DNA of 64,000 bases from Bradyrhizobium sp. CCBAU 53340 (GCF_015291645.1 NZ_CP030055.1:6696001-6760000); one strand, 5' to 3'. Positions 42,196 to 51,209 are shown, counted from the first letter of the stretch. Notes: generated by a model not told the origin, from the letters alone. Translations and numbers: made by a program.

Positions 42196-43857
42196 GTGAA
42201 TTTGCAAATGTCCATCCCCTCGCGTGCTGCACTCTACCTGCGAGTCTCGACCATGAGGCAGGCCGAAGTCGATCTCTCGATCCCTGACCAACGCTCGCAG
42301 ACAGCCTCCTATTGTGAACGGCAAGGGTGGCAGGTCATCGCGGAGTATGTCGAGCCCGGCGCATCTGCGATGGACGACCAGCGCCCGGAATTCCAGCGCA
42401 TGATTGAGCGCGCGTCCGACGACGATCGGCCCTTCGACGTTATCGTGGTGCACAGCTTTAGCCGTTTCTTCCGCGACGCGTTCGGGCTTGAGATGTACAT
42501 CCGCCGGCTGGCCAAGTACGGGGTTCGGCTAGTGTCGATCACCCAGGAGTTGGGCGATGATCCCTCGCAAGTGATGATGCGGCAGGTGATCGCGCTGTTC
42601 GACGAATATCAGAGCCGCGAGAACGCCAAGCATGTGCTGCGAGCGATGAAGGAGAACGCTCGTCAGGGCTTTTACAACGGCTCTCGCGTGCCACTCGGCT
42701 ACACCGTCGCGGACGTCGAGAAACGTGGACACCGGACAAAAAAGCGCCTCATCATCGACCCTGTCGAAGCAGAGACTGTGCGGTTGATCTTCAAGCTCTA
42801 CCTCAACGGTGAAGCAACGAGTGGGCCTCTTGGCGTCAAGGAGATTGCCAAAACCTTGAACACACGCGGCATGCGAACGCGGCTCGGCGCGCGCTTTGGC
42901 GTGGGGCCGGTGCACAAGATCCTGACCAATCCAATCTATATCGGCGAGTGGCGCTTCAACCGGCGCCATGCAAAAACCGGACGCGAGAAACCGGTCACGG
43001 AAATCATCGCCGTGGAGGTGGCGTCCATCATCGAGCGCGCCGCCTTCGACGAAGTCCAGCGCACGCTCGTCGCGCGCAATCCACGAACGACGCCGCCAAG
43101 GGTGACCACGGGACCGATTCTACTGACGGGGCTCGCGCACTGCGCTAGTTGCGGCAGCGCCATGACGATGCGCAGCGGAACCTCCAAAACCGGGCGAGTT
43201 TATCGATACTACTCCTGCTCAGCTGCTGCACGTATGGGCAAGACCGCGTGTAAGGGGCGGTCGATCCCAATGGACAAGCTAGACCAGTTGGTGACCAGCC
43301 ATATTGCCGATCGTCTGCTGGTTCCAGATCGTATCACCGCTCTCCTTGCGGAAATCGTTCAGAAGCGAGCGGTGGCCGGTGGCGAAGTCCAGGACCGCAT
43401 CGACCAATTGTCACGGCAGGCAAGGGCCGCTGAGGAAAAGCTCCGGCGCCTCTATGCCCTGGTCGAAGATGGCATCACGGATCTGGACGAGGTCCTGAAA
43501 GCTCGTCTTGCCGATATCAAGGCAGATCGAGATCAGGCGCAAAGCGCGCTTGACCGGATCAAAAGCCGAGCGTCAACCGCGTGCATCGACCGGAGCAAAA
43601 TCGAACGCTTCGGCTCCCTGATGCGCGAAAGCATAACCGCGGGCAGCGTTCCGTTCCGCAAATCCTATCTGCGCTCACTGATTGATGCGGTCGAGGTTGA
43701 TGACCGCGTCATCCGTATTCACGGGTCAAAAACGACCCTCGAACAAGCCATTATGGCCAGCGATCAACCGGAAAGGAGGGTTCGCGGTTTTGTACGCAAA
43801 TGGCGCTCCCTAGGGGAATCGAACCCCTGTTTCAGCCTTGAGAGGGCCGCGTCCTAA
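42196..43857 (+). CDS. Large serine recombinase
   Basis: Predicted 553-residue enzyme; GTG 42196 follows AAGGAG. The resolvase domain (Tyr-Leu-Arg-Val-Ser-Thr with the catalytic Ser, Arg in Ser-Arg-Phe-Phe-Arg-Asp) is followed by the recombinase domain, a zinc ribbon (Cys-Ala-Ser-Cys ... Cys-Ser ... Cys-Lys) and a coiled coil. The last 19 codons, from Trp-Arg-Ser-Leu-Gly, are the antisense of tRNA-Glu. In a circle rejoined at the 18-bp core the frame would instead run into the sequence after 10600 and end about 11 codons after the core. Candidate mover of the island. Confidence 0.85.
   Translation: MNLQMSIPSRAALYLRVSTMRQAEVDLSIPDQRSQTASYCERQGWQVIAEYVEPGASAMDDQRPEFQRMIERASDDDRPFDVIVVHSFSRFFRDAFGLEMYIRRLAKYGVRLVSITQELGDDPSQVMMRQVIALFDEYQSRENAKHVLRAMKENARQGFYNGSRVPLGYTVADVEKRGHRTKKRLIIDPVEAETVRLIFKLYLNGEATSGPLGVKEIAKTLNTRGMRTRLGARFGVGPVHKILTNPIYIGEWRFNRRHAKTGREKPVTEIIAVEVASIIERAAFDEVQRTLVARNPRTTPPRVTTGPILLTGLAHCASCGSAMTMRSGTSKTGRVYRYYSCSAAARMGKTACKGRSIPMDKLDQLVTSHIADRLLVPDRITALLAEIVQKRAVAGGEVQDRIDQLSRQARAAEEKLRRLYALVEDGITDLDEVLKARLADIKADRDQAQSALDRIKSRASTACIDRSKIERFGSLMRESITAGSVPFRKSYLRSLIDAVEVDDRVIRIHGSKTTLEQAIMASDQPERRVRGFVRKWRSLGESNPCFSLERAAS
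43800..43817. repeat. attR: 18-bp core at tRNA-Glu
   Basis: Exact match to 10583-10600. It covers the encoded CCA, the acceptor stem's 3' strand and the start of the T arm of tRNA-Glu. Confidence 0.85.
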
Positions 43858-43875
43858 CCGCTAGACGAAGGGAGC
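43801..43875 (-). tRNA. tRNA-Glu (anticodon CTC)
   Basis: Minus strand: acceptor GCTCCCT pairs with AGGGAGC, D arm with AGCGGTTA loop, anticodon loop CTCTCAA (anticodon CTC, reading GAG), T loop TTCGATT, discriminator G, and an encoded CCA at 43803-43801. The gene is intact and is the integration target of the island. Confidence 0.95.
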
Positions 43876-43931
43876 GTGAGGGCTAGCCAATAGCCTCGAA
43901 ATTTGTTCGCCGCAAGGACCGAACGGGCCTT

Positions 43932-44276
43932 TTATGGCTCATTGGCAAATTTCAGCTTGCCGGTCGGCTTGAGCGTGTGGGCGTCGAAGGTGCGGATCTC
44001 GGTGACCCCGCCGATATCCAGGGTCACCACGAGGCGGTCGCCGGCAACGCCGGTGGAGACGATCTTGGCGCCTTTCGGCAGCGTGGCGGTGACGTCGCTC
44101 AACGGATCGGCCGCCCTTCCCTCCGACTTGAAAAGGCGGTAGCCCACCGCGATCAGGACGGCGCAAACAGCCAGCGCCGTGGTCAACCCCGCGATCAGCA
44201 TCATCCGCCGCACCCGCGCGAACAGCGCGGCCTGCTCGGGGGTCGGTTCGGGAACAGCGGTATCAGACGTCGTCAT
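43932..44276 (-). CDS. DUF6476-like membrane-anchored protein
   Basis: Predicted 114-residue protein. One membrane span (Met-Met-Leu-Ile-Ala-Gly-Leu-Thr-Thr-Ala-Leu-Ala-Val-Cys) lies near residues 27-45, followed by a beta-rich periplasmic part (Gly-Asp-Arg-Leu-Val-Val-Thr-Leu-Asp-Ile). Its start codon overlaps the divergent rluD start. The location beside rluD is typical for this alphaproteobacterial family; function unknown. Confidence 0.7.
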   Translation of the reverse strand: MTTSDTAVPEPTPEQAALFARVRRMMLIAGLTTALAVCAVLIAVGYRLFKSEGRAADPLSDVTATLPKGAKIVSTGVAGDRLVVTLDIGGVTEIRTFDAHTLKPTGKLKFANEP

Positions 44277-45282
44277 GGAAAGCTCAGGTTCAGCGCAAAG
44301 GTTGGAAGTCGTGGTCGCAGGCGACGAGGGCTCGGCCCGGCTCGACCGTGTGCTGGCGGCGCGCCTTCCCGACTTGTCGCGATCAAGGCTCAAAGCCCTG
44401 ATTCGGGCGGGCGCGGTGAGCCTCAAGGCAGCCCCGGTCCGCGACCCCGCTTATCATGTCGCCTCGGGCGATACGATCATAATCGACGTGCCGGAAGCGG
44501 CGCCTGCCGAACCCAAGGGCGAGGACATTGCCCTCGATATCGTGTTCGAGGACGACGACATCATCGTCATCAACAAGCCCAAGGGCCTGGTCGTCCATCC
44601 CGCGGCCGGGCATGAGACCGGAACCCTGGTCAACGCGCTGATCGCCCATTGCGGCGCCTCGCTGTCAGGCATCGGCGGGGTCCGCCGGCCCGGCATCGTG
44701 CACCGGCTGGACAAGGATACGACCGGGCTGATGGTGGTCGCCAAGAACGACCTCGCCCACGCCTCGCTCACCGCCCAATTCGCCGATCACGGCCGCACCG
44801 GGCCGATGCGGCGCGGCTACATGGCATTCGCCTGGGGGCTGCCCGGCCGCCATCGCGGCACCATCGACGCGCCGATCGACCGCCATCCGCATGCGCGAGA
44901 AAAGATGGCGGTGCGCCAGGGCGGCCGCGAGGCGGTGACGCATTGGGAGCTGCTGGAAAGTTTCAACGGGCGCGATGGCAAGCCGGTGGCGGCACTGCTG
45001 GCCTGCGAGCTCGAAACCGGCCGCACCCACCAGATCCGCGTCCACCTCGCCCATATCGGCCACCCCCTGATGGGCGATGCGGTCTATGGCCCCCACTTCA
45101 AGACCAAGGCGAACCAGCTCGGTCCTGAGTCGCAGGCAGCTTTAGCGGCGCTGGGGCGGCAGGCTCTGCACGCTTATCTGCTGGTATTGAAGCACCCCAG
45201 GAATGGAGAACTTCTTCACTGGGAGACCGGCCTGCCGGAGGATCTGGTTCTCCTGGAACGCGCCCTGAAAGCGGCGCTATGA
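44275..45282 (+). CDS. rluD: 23S rRNA pseudouridine synthase RluD
   Basis: Predicted 335-residue enzyme. An N-terminal S4 RNA-binding domain (Ala-Arg-Leu-Asp-Arg-Val-Leu-Ala) is followed by the catalytic motif His-Arg-Leu-Asp-Lys-Asp-Thr-Thr-Gly-Leu with the essential Asp, and Gly-Arg-Thr-His-Gln-Ile-Arg-Val-His. It converts U1911, U1915 and U1917 of helix 69 to pseudouridine in model species. Start ATG 44275 or a nearby GTG. Confidence 0.92.
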   Translation: MESSGSAQRLEVVVAGDEGSARLDRVLAARLPDLSRSRLKALIRAGAVSLKAAPVRDPAYHVASGDTIIIDVPEAAPAEPKGEDIALDIVFEDDDIIVINKPKGLVVHPAAGHETGTLVNALIAHCGASLSGIGGVRRPGIVHRLDKDTTGLMVVAKNDLAHASLTAQFADHGRTGPMRRGYMAFAWGLPGRHRGTIDAPIDRHPHAREKMAVRQGGREAVTHWELLESFNGRDGKPVAALLACELETGRTHQIRVHLAHIGHPLMGDAVYGPHFKTKANQLGPESQAALAALGRQALHAYLLVLKHPRNGELLHWETGLPEDLVLLERALKAAL

Positions 45283-45500
45283 CGCAGGCCCCTTAAGAAA
45301 ATCGTTACATTACAAAAAGTTATAGCTGCCACACGGGGACGTGACGTCAGCAATCCTTCCCTTTTTGACCCCCCATAGGGTATATTGCGCCTGCGTTGGA
45401 AATGACCGACGTGGAACATCGCAGCTACGGCCGGCTTTAACCAAGCGGTCGTCTGCCTGGCCCGCCGCTATCGGGGGCCTGAACCTTTGGAGGGCTTACA

Positions 45501-46400
45501 ATGGCCCGTACCGCTGCTTTGCCGGTCCTCAATGGAGAATCCGGCCTCTCTCGCTACCTCGCCGAGATCCGCAAGTTCCCGATGCTGGAACCCCAGCAGG
45601 AATACATGCTCGCCAAGCGTTGGCGCGAGCATGACGATCGCGACGCGGCGCACCAACTCGTCACCAGCCATCTCCGGCTCGTCGCCAAGATCGCCATGGG
45701 CTATCGCGGCTACGGCCTGCCTATCTCCGAAGTCGTCTCGGAAGGCAATGTCGGCCTGATGCAGGCGGTCAAGCGTTTCGAGCCTGAAAAGGGCTTCCGT
45801 CTCGCCACCTACGCGATGTGGTGGATCAAGGCGTCGATTCAAGAGTACATCCTGCGTTCCTGGTCGCTCGTGAAGATGGGCACCACCGCGAACCAGAAGA
45901 AGCTGTTCTTCAACCTGCGCAAGGCGAAGAGCAAGATCAACGCGCTGGACGAAGGCGATCTCCGCCCCGACCAGGTCGCGACCATTGCCAAGCGCCTCGG
46001 CGTGACGGACCAGGACGTGATCGACATGAACCGCCGCCTCGGTGGCGATGCCTCGCTCAACGCGCCGATCCGCGACGACGGCGAAGCCGGCGAATGGCAG
46101 GACTGGCTGGTCGACAATACGCCCAACCAGGAAGCCATGATGGCGGAGCACGAGGAGTATGATCACCGCCGTGACGCGCTGAACGGCGCCATGGGCGTGC
46201 TCAACCCGCGTGAGCGCCGCATCTTCGAGGCCCGCCGCCTCGCCGATGAGCCGATGACGCTGGAAGACCTTGCCGCCGAGTTCGGCGTGTCGCGTGAGCG
46301 CGTCCGCCAGATCGAGGTCCGCGCTTTCGAGAAGGTGCAGTCCGCGGTCAAGGGCACGATTGCACGGGCCGAACAAGCCGCGCTGGAAGCCGCGCACTAA
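45501..46400 (+). CDS. rpoH: Heat-shock sigma factor RpoH
   Basis: Predicted 299-residue sigma-32. The RpoH box (Gln-Lys-Lys-Leu-Phe-Phe-Asn-Leu-Arg) is present, as are region 2 (Asn-Val-Gly-Leu-Met-Gln-Ala-Val-Lys-Arg-Phe) and the region 4 helix-turn-helix (Gly-Val-Ser-Arg-Glu-Arg-Val-Arg-Gln-Ile-Glu). ATG 45501 is behind GGAGGG. The 218 bases upstream include an AT-rich box near 45380, but I did not assign a promoter. Bradyrhizobium has several rpoH genes; which one this is cannot be told. Confidence 0.93.
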   Translation: MARTAALPVLNGESGLSRYLAEIRKFPMLEPQQEYMLAKRWREHDDRDAAHQLVTSHLRLVAKIAMGYRGYGLPISEVVSEGNVGLMQAVKRFEPEKGFRLATYAMWWIKASIQEYILRSWSLVKMGTTANQKKLFFNLRKAKSKINALDEGDLRPDQVATIAKRLGVTDQDVIDMNRRLGGDASLNAPIRDDGEAGEWQDWLVDNTPNQEAMMAEHEEYDHRRDALNGAMGVLNPRERRIFEARRLADEPMTLEDLAAEFGVSRERVRQIEVRAFEKVQSAVKGTIARAEQAALEAAH

Positions 46401-46448
46401 GCGCGCGGCTTTTCGCGCCAGACATTGGCGGATCGAGACGAGACGAAA

Positions 46449-46473
46449 AGCCGGCGGCAACGCCGGCTTTTTT
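46449..46473 (+). terminator. Intrinsic terminator after rpoH
   Basis: AGCCGGCG, GCAA tetraloop, CGCCGGCT, then a T-run. Confidence 0.9.
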
Positions 46474-46586
46474 GTTGTGTGAGCGACGGCATGTTCGCAG
46501 GACGCGCCGGCGGGGCATCTTGAACGGATGCGACGGGTCGGCCGACCAAAGATGATCGGGCCACATCCAGAGAATGGGCACGCGCC

Positions 46587-46928
46587 GTGTCGATCATCCT
46601 GCAATCCACCGTCGGCGGCTTTTCCGCCCAGTTCATGCGCAAGCTGCCGCTGGTCGAACAGGCGATGCGCGACCACGGCCTTGATCCGGCGGAGTTCGTG
46701 ATCTCCAAGGACTACGCCTCGACCTCGACGATCCCGATCATGGGACCGTTCTTCTTCAACTACAGCGTCTATTTCGGCGAGGAGCAGTTCACCGTCACCG
46801 AGCCGAACGACATGGTGTTCCTGGACTACTTCATCAATCGCGTGCTGGCCGCCGACGGCCCGCCGGAATTGCCGCAGCGGCCGGGACTGATCCGACGGTT
46901 GTTCGGCTGGATGGCGCAGCCGGTATAG
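46587..46928 (+). CDS. Hypothetical 113-residue protein
   Basis: Gly-Gly-Phe-Ser-Ala-Gln-Phe-Met-Arg-Lys-Leu-Pro-Leu-Val-Glu-Gln at the start, and a strand-rich centre with Phe-Phe-Phe-Asn-Tyr-Ser-Val-Tyr-Phe. No family recognised. The following 270 bases hold nothing clear. Confidence 0.55.
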   Translation: MSIILQSTVGGFSAQFMRKLPLVEQAMRDHGLDPAEFVISKDYASTSTIPIMGPFFFNYSVYFGEEQFTVTEPNDMVFLDYFINRVLAADGPPELPQRPGLIRRLFGWMAQPV

Positions 46929-47200
46929 CTCGCCATCCCCGCGCGCGACGATCATTCCAATCAATCATGCTTGTCGCAGAACGCCAGTCGGTGTATGTGC
47001 TGCCGCCCGGCGCGAGGTCGCGCCCTTTTGCTTCAGCGCTTTCGAGGGAGGCGGCATGATCAGCAGTTCGATACGTTCTGACCGCCGCCCGCCTCCGATC
47101 GGCCACCGATCATAGGCTGAACGCCGCCGCGCGGCTGCGCTCCATTCATTCCATCTGACTACGAGGGGCGTGACGCAACACGGCGTCGCGCCGTGTCGTC

Positions 47201-47593
47201 ATGTATTTGCGGTTCGTTACACCGCTCATCCACCCGCACAGCCGGGTGGAGAGCGGCTTCTTCCGTGCGTCCTGGTACATCCAGCGCAACAATTGCCCGG
47301 ACTGGATCCGGCACGAACTCGCGGACCAGTTCGACTGGTTCGGCGAGCATCTGCCGATTCCCGGACGTATCGCGCGACACTTCAAGCGGCGCGATACGAT
47401 CTGGGGCATCTGCTGGTTCGATCCGGGGGCACGCGAGGCCGTCAGCCGCGCGCGCTATTGCGCATGGCTGCTCGAAGAGGGCGGCCTGCCGGTGCGCACG
47501 ATCACGACCTCGCGTCAGCGCGAGGTGATCTGGCGCGACGCGCATCAGATCGTCACGAAGCCTGGCGCCGATCTTCCCAGGGCGTTTCCTTGA
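47201..47593 (+). CDS. Hypothetical 130-residue protein
   Basis: Begins Met-Tyr-Leu-Arg-Phe-Val-Thr-Pro and is rich in Trp, His and Arg (Phe-Asp-Trp-Phe-Gly-Glu-His-Leu-Pro). It has Gly-Ile-Cys-Trp-Phe and Ile-Thr-Thr-Ser-Arg-Gln-Arg-Glu-Val-Ile-Trp segments. The pattern recalls proteobacterial hypotheticals of about this length; no function known. Confidence 0.55.
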   Translation: MYLRFVTPLIHPHSRVESGFFRASWYIQRNNCPDWIRHELADQFDWFGEHLPIPGRIARHFKRRDTIWGICWFDPGAREAVSRARYCAWLLEEGGLPVRTITTSRQREVIWRDAHQIVTKPGADLPRAFP

Positions 47594-47673
47594 GCATGGG
47601 AGGTCCGGCTCAGGTGCGATGCCGTCCGGCACCGGGGTCTCGGCCTCCGGTTGCCGGCTCGCCTGCCCGCGCC

Positions 47674-48297
47674 CTACTCCCCCCAGGTCCGCGCCAGCGT
47701 GGCGAGCCAGCAGCCTTCGCAATAGCGGGCGTCCTTGAAGTCGATCCAGTTGTGGGCATAGACGTGGTCGAGGGCGATGCCGTAACGGGCGCGCAGCACC
47801 TGGACCAAAATCCTCCAGGCTGCGACCTGCGCCGCGGTCGGACCGATCGTGACATCAGGGTAGTTGCCGGCGAACTCGACACCGATCGAATTGTCGCGCA
47901 CGACCTGATGGTAGGTCCCGCTGTTGTCGATGTACTTGTTGTCGTTGCGGTTGGCGCCGTCGGTGTGGGTCGGCACCAGATTGTCCGCGACCGACCAGTA
48001 GACCGTGCCGTCGGTCTCGACCCAGACCATCACGCCGCGCCGGGTAGGATTTTTCGACTGTTCGTTTGCGCCGATGCGGGCCGAGCCTGATGGACCTTCG
48101 GTCTGGTGCACGATGATGTTGCGCCAGGGATGGGCATTGGCGACATCCCCCCACGGCGCGAGCCAGACAATCGTTAGCCCGGGGATGTCGGGCGTGCCGG
48201 TGCTGCGCGCGAGCTTTTCCAGTTCAGCATCCGCGGCCAAGGCCGGGGTGAGAAGAAGAGCAGCAAGAATGGCCGCGAGCAGGCGAGCTATCATCAT
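47674..48297 (-). CDS. N-acetylmuramoyl-L-alanine amidase (Amidase_2)
   Basis: Predicted 207-residue exported enzyme. A signal peptide (Ala-Ile-Leu-Ala-Ala-Leu-Leu-Leu-Thr-Pro-Ala-Leu-Ala) is followed by an amidase_2 fold with zinc-ligand candidates His in Ile-Val-His-Gln-Thr-Glu-Gly and in Tyr-Ala-His-Asn-Trp, and a Cys-Glu-Gly-Cys pair at the end. It would cleave the stem peptide from muramic acid in the periplasm. Confidence 0.8.
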   Translation of the reverse strand: MMIARLLAAILAALLLTPALAADAELEKLARSTGTPDIPGLTIVWLAPWGDVANAHPWRNIIVHQTEGPSGSARIGANEQSKNPTRRGVMVWVETDGTVYWSVADNLVPTHTDGANRNDNKYIDNSGTYHQVVRDNSIGVEFAGNYPDVTIGPTAAQVAAWRILVQVLRARYGIALDHVYAHNWIDFKDARYCEGCWLATLARTWGE

Positions 48298-48328
48298 GGG
48301 GGTCCAATGCGGACCTGATTTTAGCACG

Positions 48329-49531
48329 TCAGGCGAATTTGCGCGCGACTTCGACCGGCTCGGGCGACAGCGGCGGGGCCGGATCATAGACCGCAAAATC
48401 GTTCTTGCCGTTCTTCTTGGCGGCATAGAGGGCGTGGTCGGCATGGGCGATCAGCCTGTCAGGGAATTGGCCGATGCCGCGATCCCATTCGGCAACGCCG
48501 ATCGAGATCGCGATCGGGATGTCGTTGCCGGAGCAGCCGGCGGCGTCCTGGCGGCAGACCTCGACGATGCGGCGGGCGATCAGCACGCCTTCACGCAGGG
48601 ACGAGGACGGCAGCACGACGCAGAACTCGTCGCCGCCGGTGCGGGCGAGCATGTCGCCGGGCCGGAGGCGCGTCTGCGCCATCAAGGTGAAGTGCTGGAG
48701 ACAGGCGTCGCCCGCGGCATGGCCGTGGGTGTCGTTGATGGTCTTGAAGCCGTCGAGATCTATCACCAGCAGCGAGAACGGCTCGCCGCTGCGTTCGGAG
48801 CGGGCGCATTCCTCCGACAATCGCTGCAACAGATGGCGGCGGTTGGCGACCCCCGTGAGATCATCGAGCAGCGCGAGATCGGCAACCTCGTTGCGCAAGC
48901 GATCCATCGCCATCAGCAGGAAGCCGAAATTGAGCGTCATCGACAGGAAGAGAAGCGACAGCACCATGACCGCATGGCCCTGACCGCCGGCCACGGCCGA
49001 GAAATCGGCGCCGAGCGAATTGCCGACTGCGCGCACGACGAAGGTCGCGATGATGGTGAGGATGACGATGCCGGACAGTCGCGCCCCCGGGCTGGCCCGG
49101 CCTTCCGGCGGCGACAGCAACAGGCGTAGCGACAGCACCAAGGGCAGGCCCTGACCGACCGTGTAGCTGAGCATGCGCAGCTGCATCTGGTCGTAGCCGA
49201 CCTTGAACAGCACCACGCCGGCGAGGCTCAGGGCCGCCGTCGCGACCATGAGGCGCAAATGCACCGGCCGGTCATAGAAGCGCTGAATGCCCATGGCGGC
49301 GAGGCAACTCGCCGCGATGATACCGGTGGCCCCGAACAGAAGCGGCACGGGAGAATCGACGAGCAGGCGGATCAGCGCCGTCATCGCGCCGGCCGCCCCG
49401 ACGAAGGCCGATGCCATCCAGAACCGCGCGGCCGCGAATTTGGGGTAGGAGCGTGTCACGTAGGCCCAGATCAGGCCGAGCGCCAAGAAGTTGACGACGA
49501 AGACCATCCAAAGCGTCGGTACGTTCAGCAT
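48329..49531 (-). CDS. Membrane GGDEF diguanylate cyclase
   Basis: Predicted 400-residue protein. About six membrane spans fill residues 1-215. The C-terminal GGDEF domain has the intact Gly-Gly-Asp-Glu-Phe signature near residue 300 and an Asp-Leu-Asp-Gly-Phe metal-site motif earlier. It should make cyclic di-GMP. The following gap to 49945 has a lone TGTGGATAA box at 49800-49808. Confidence 0.88.
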   Translation of the reverse strand: MLNVPTLWMVFVVNFLALGLIWAYVTRSYPKFAAARFWMASAFVGAAGAMTALIRLLVDSPVPLLFGATGIIAASCLAAMGIQRFYDRPVHLRLMVATAALSLAGVVLFKVGYDQMQLRMLSYTVGQGLPLVLSLRLLLSPPEGRASPGARLSGIVILTIIATFVVRAVGNSLGADFSAVAGGQGHAVMVLSLLFLSMTLNFGFLLMAMDRLRNEVADLALLDDLTGVANRRHLLQRLSEECARSERSGEPFSLLVIDLDGFKTINDTHGHAAGDACLQHFTLMAQTRLRPGDMLARTGGDEFCVVLPSSSLREGVLIARRIVEVCRQDAAGCSGNDIPIAISIGVAEWDRGIGQFPDRLIAHADHALYAAKKNGKNDFAVYDPAPPLSPEPVEVARKFA

Positions 49532-49944
49532 GGCGTCCGCGATACGCGCAGCGTCCCGCCCCCTCGCCCTAGCAGAAGTTCGTCCATGACCCGCCCCGTG
49601 TTCTTGCGGAGGATCATGGCGGGTTGCACTTAACGGAACCTCACTGCGGTCGTCGAAAGCGCCTGCTTGGTTTTGAATTCATGAACACTGCGTCTCGGTT
49701 ATCAGATCGTTAGGCACGTCGCCGGCGTCGACGGACGCACATCGAGACGCACCGCGGAGCGGATTCGCGGGCCAAAATCACCTGAAAATGCATCTGAGCT
49801 GTGGATAACGGGATGACACAGATGTGACGACACGGGGCAGCGACCCGCGAATCTGCTGAGTTTGTCATTGAGGATGTTGCGAGGCTGGCCCTCCGCCGAG
49901 CGTTCCTCGTGTCGCGTTTCACCATTAACCCTTAAGAGGATCCT

Positions 49945-50013
49945 ATGGCTAAGAAAGCGAAGAAGGCGACGAAGAAGAAGGCGAAAAAGGCCAAGAAGGC
50001 GAAGAAGAAGTAA
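49945..50013 (+). CDS. 22-residue Lys/Ala-rich basic peptide
   Basis: ATG 49945 follows AAGAGGA. The product is almost entirely Lys and Ala with one Thr, like a histone H1 tail. The reading frame is clean to TAA at 50011-50013, and a terminator stands further downstream at 50104. Possibly a nucleoid-binding peptide; unproven. Confidence 0.45.
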   Translation: MAKKAKKATKKKAKKAKKAKKK

Positions 50014-50103
50014 CGCGGCTTCTTTTTCTTTGCCCGGGTGGAGCTCGCTCCGCCCGGGCTTCGGGACGGGCTGAGAGATCGAAGCTTTGAGAGATTGAAG
50101 GTG

Positions 50104-50127
50104 GCGGGCGCTAGGCCCGCTTTTTTT
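50104..50127 (+). terminator. Intrinsic terminator
   Basis: GCGGGC (50104-50109), five-base loop, GCCCGC (50115-50120), then seven T. It would end a transcript from 49945. A second GC-rich hairpin lies at 50033-50060. Confidence 0.75.
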
Positions 50128-50131
50128 ATGG

Positions 50132-50743
50132 CTAGCGTTCGGCGAAGGCGAGCTTGGCGCCGAGCAGGGCGAAGCCGGCCGCAAAGGAGCGGCGCAGCCA
50201 GGCCATCACACCGGGCCTGGAGATGACATGCTCGCGCACGGACGCCGCGCAGAAGCCGTAGAGGACGAACACCGCAAAGGTCATCACCATGAAGGCGCCG
50301 CTCAATTCCAGCATCCGCGCCAGCACATGCGCCTCGTCCACCGCGATGAACTGCGGCAGGAAGGCGAGGAAGAAGATCGAGAGCTTGGGGTTGAGGATGT
50401 TGATCAGAAAGCCGGTGACGATGACCCGGCCGCTCGATCGCTCCTTGATCTGGCCGTCGACGGCAATCGCGCCGCGCTCGCGCAGCGCCTGCCAGGACAT
50501 GTAGAGCAGATAGGCCACGCCGCACCATTTCAGCGCGGCAAAGGCCAGCGCGCTGGTGTGGAGCACGGCGGCAAGCCCCAGCATCGCCGCGGTCATATGC
50601 GGCACGATCCCGAGCGTGCAGCCGAAGGCGGCCGCCACGCTGGCGCGCGAACCGCGCGTGAGTGCGGCGGCCAAGGTGTAGAGAACGCCGGTGCCCGGCG
50701 AAGCGACGACGATCAGCGAGGTGAGCAGAAAGGACCAGGACAT
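50132..50743 (-). CDS. LysE-family amino-acid exporter
   Basis: Predicted 203-residue membrane protein with about six spans. The N-terminal Pro-Gly-Thr-Gly (Val-Ala-Ser-Pro-Gly-Thr-Gly) and the Asn-Pro-Lys motif (Asn-Ile-Leu-Asn-Pro-Lys-Leu) are hallmarks of RhtB/LysE exporters. Substrate unknown. Confidence 0.88.
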   Translation of the reverse strand: MSWSFLLTSLIVVASPGTGVLYTLAAALTRGSRASVAAAFGCTLGIVPHMTAAMLGLAAVLHTSALAFAALKWCGVAYLLYMSWQALRERGAIAVDGQIKERSSGRVIVTGFLINILNPKLSIFFLAFLPQFIAVDEAHVLARMLELSGAFMVMTFAVFVLYGFCAASVREHVISRPGVMAWLRRSFAAGFALLGAKLAFAER

Positions 50744-50834
50744 GCCTCGTCTCTACCACTCCAGACGCCTAGCGAGAAGTCACGACCCGGTCAGCGCGCC
50801 GCCCGATCAAGCACCTGATGACGGCGCCTTCGCA

Positions 50835-51209
50835 TCAGTTGGTCTGGGCGATCTCGGCCTCGCGCAACACATCGAGCGGCGCCCACGGCTTGGCCCAGAA
50901 TTTCGCGCCGTCGGGCAAGGGCTGCATCAAGGGGCGGCCGGAGGTCACGACGACGTCGAGCTTCGGATTGCGGTCCTTGGCGACATGGGCCAGCTCGACG
51001 CCGTTCATGCGGCCGGCGAGCTGGACGTCGGTCAGCATCAACAGGAGCGCACCGGCATTCTTGTCCAGCACGCGCTCGGCCGCTTCCGCGCTTTCGCATT
51101 GGATGACCTGGTAGCCGCTTTCCTCAAGCAGCAGGCAAAGCATCTCCCGCTGCATGAGGTCGTCTTCGACGATGAGGGCGGTCGCAGGAAATGGCTTTGA
51201 TTGTCCCAT
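50835..51209 (-). CDS. Single-domain response regulator
   Basis: Predicted 124-residue receiver: acidic pair Glu-Asp-Asp, Asp in Leu-Thr-Asp-Val-Gln-Leu-Ala-Gly as phosphoacceptor, Ser in Val-Thr-Ser-Gly, Lys in Trp-Ala-Lys-Pro. ATG 51209 follows GGGAG. No kinase adjacent, so an orphan. Confidence 0.85.
   Translation of the reverse strand: MGQSKPFPATALIVEDDLMQREMLCLLLEESGYQVIQCESAEAAERVLDKNAGALLLMLTDVQLAGRMNGVELAHVAKDRNPKLDVVVTSGRPLMQPLPDGAKFWAKPWAPLDVLREAEIAQTN

Larger units (their letters stand above)
10583..43817. mobile_element. 33-kb composite integrated island at tRNA-Glu
   Basis: Bounded by the 18-bp direct repeat. It contains a tyrosine integrase (19813-20871), a serine recombinase (42196-43857), capsid and replication genes, a relaxase, an IS and many small genes, while both flanks look like ordinary chromosome. 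Whether one recombinase moves the whole unit, or two elements accreted at one site, cannot be settled from this sequence. Confidence 0.8.

Noticed and set aside
49800..49808. TGTGGATAA, a perfect DnaA-box match
   Set aside because: A single box with no further copies or AT-rich unwinding region nearby; not an origin.
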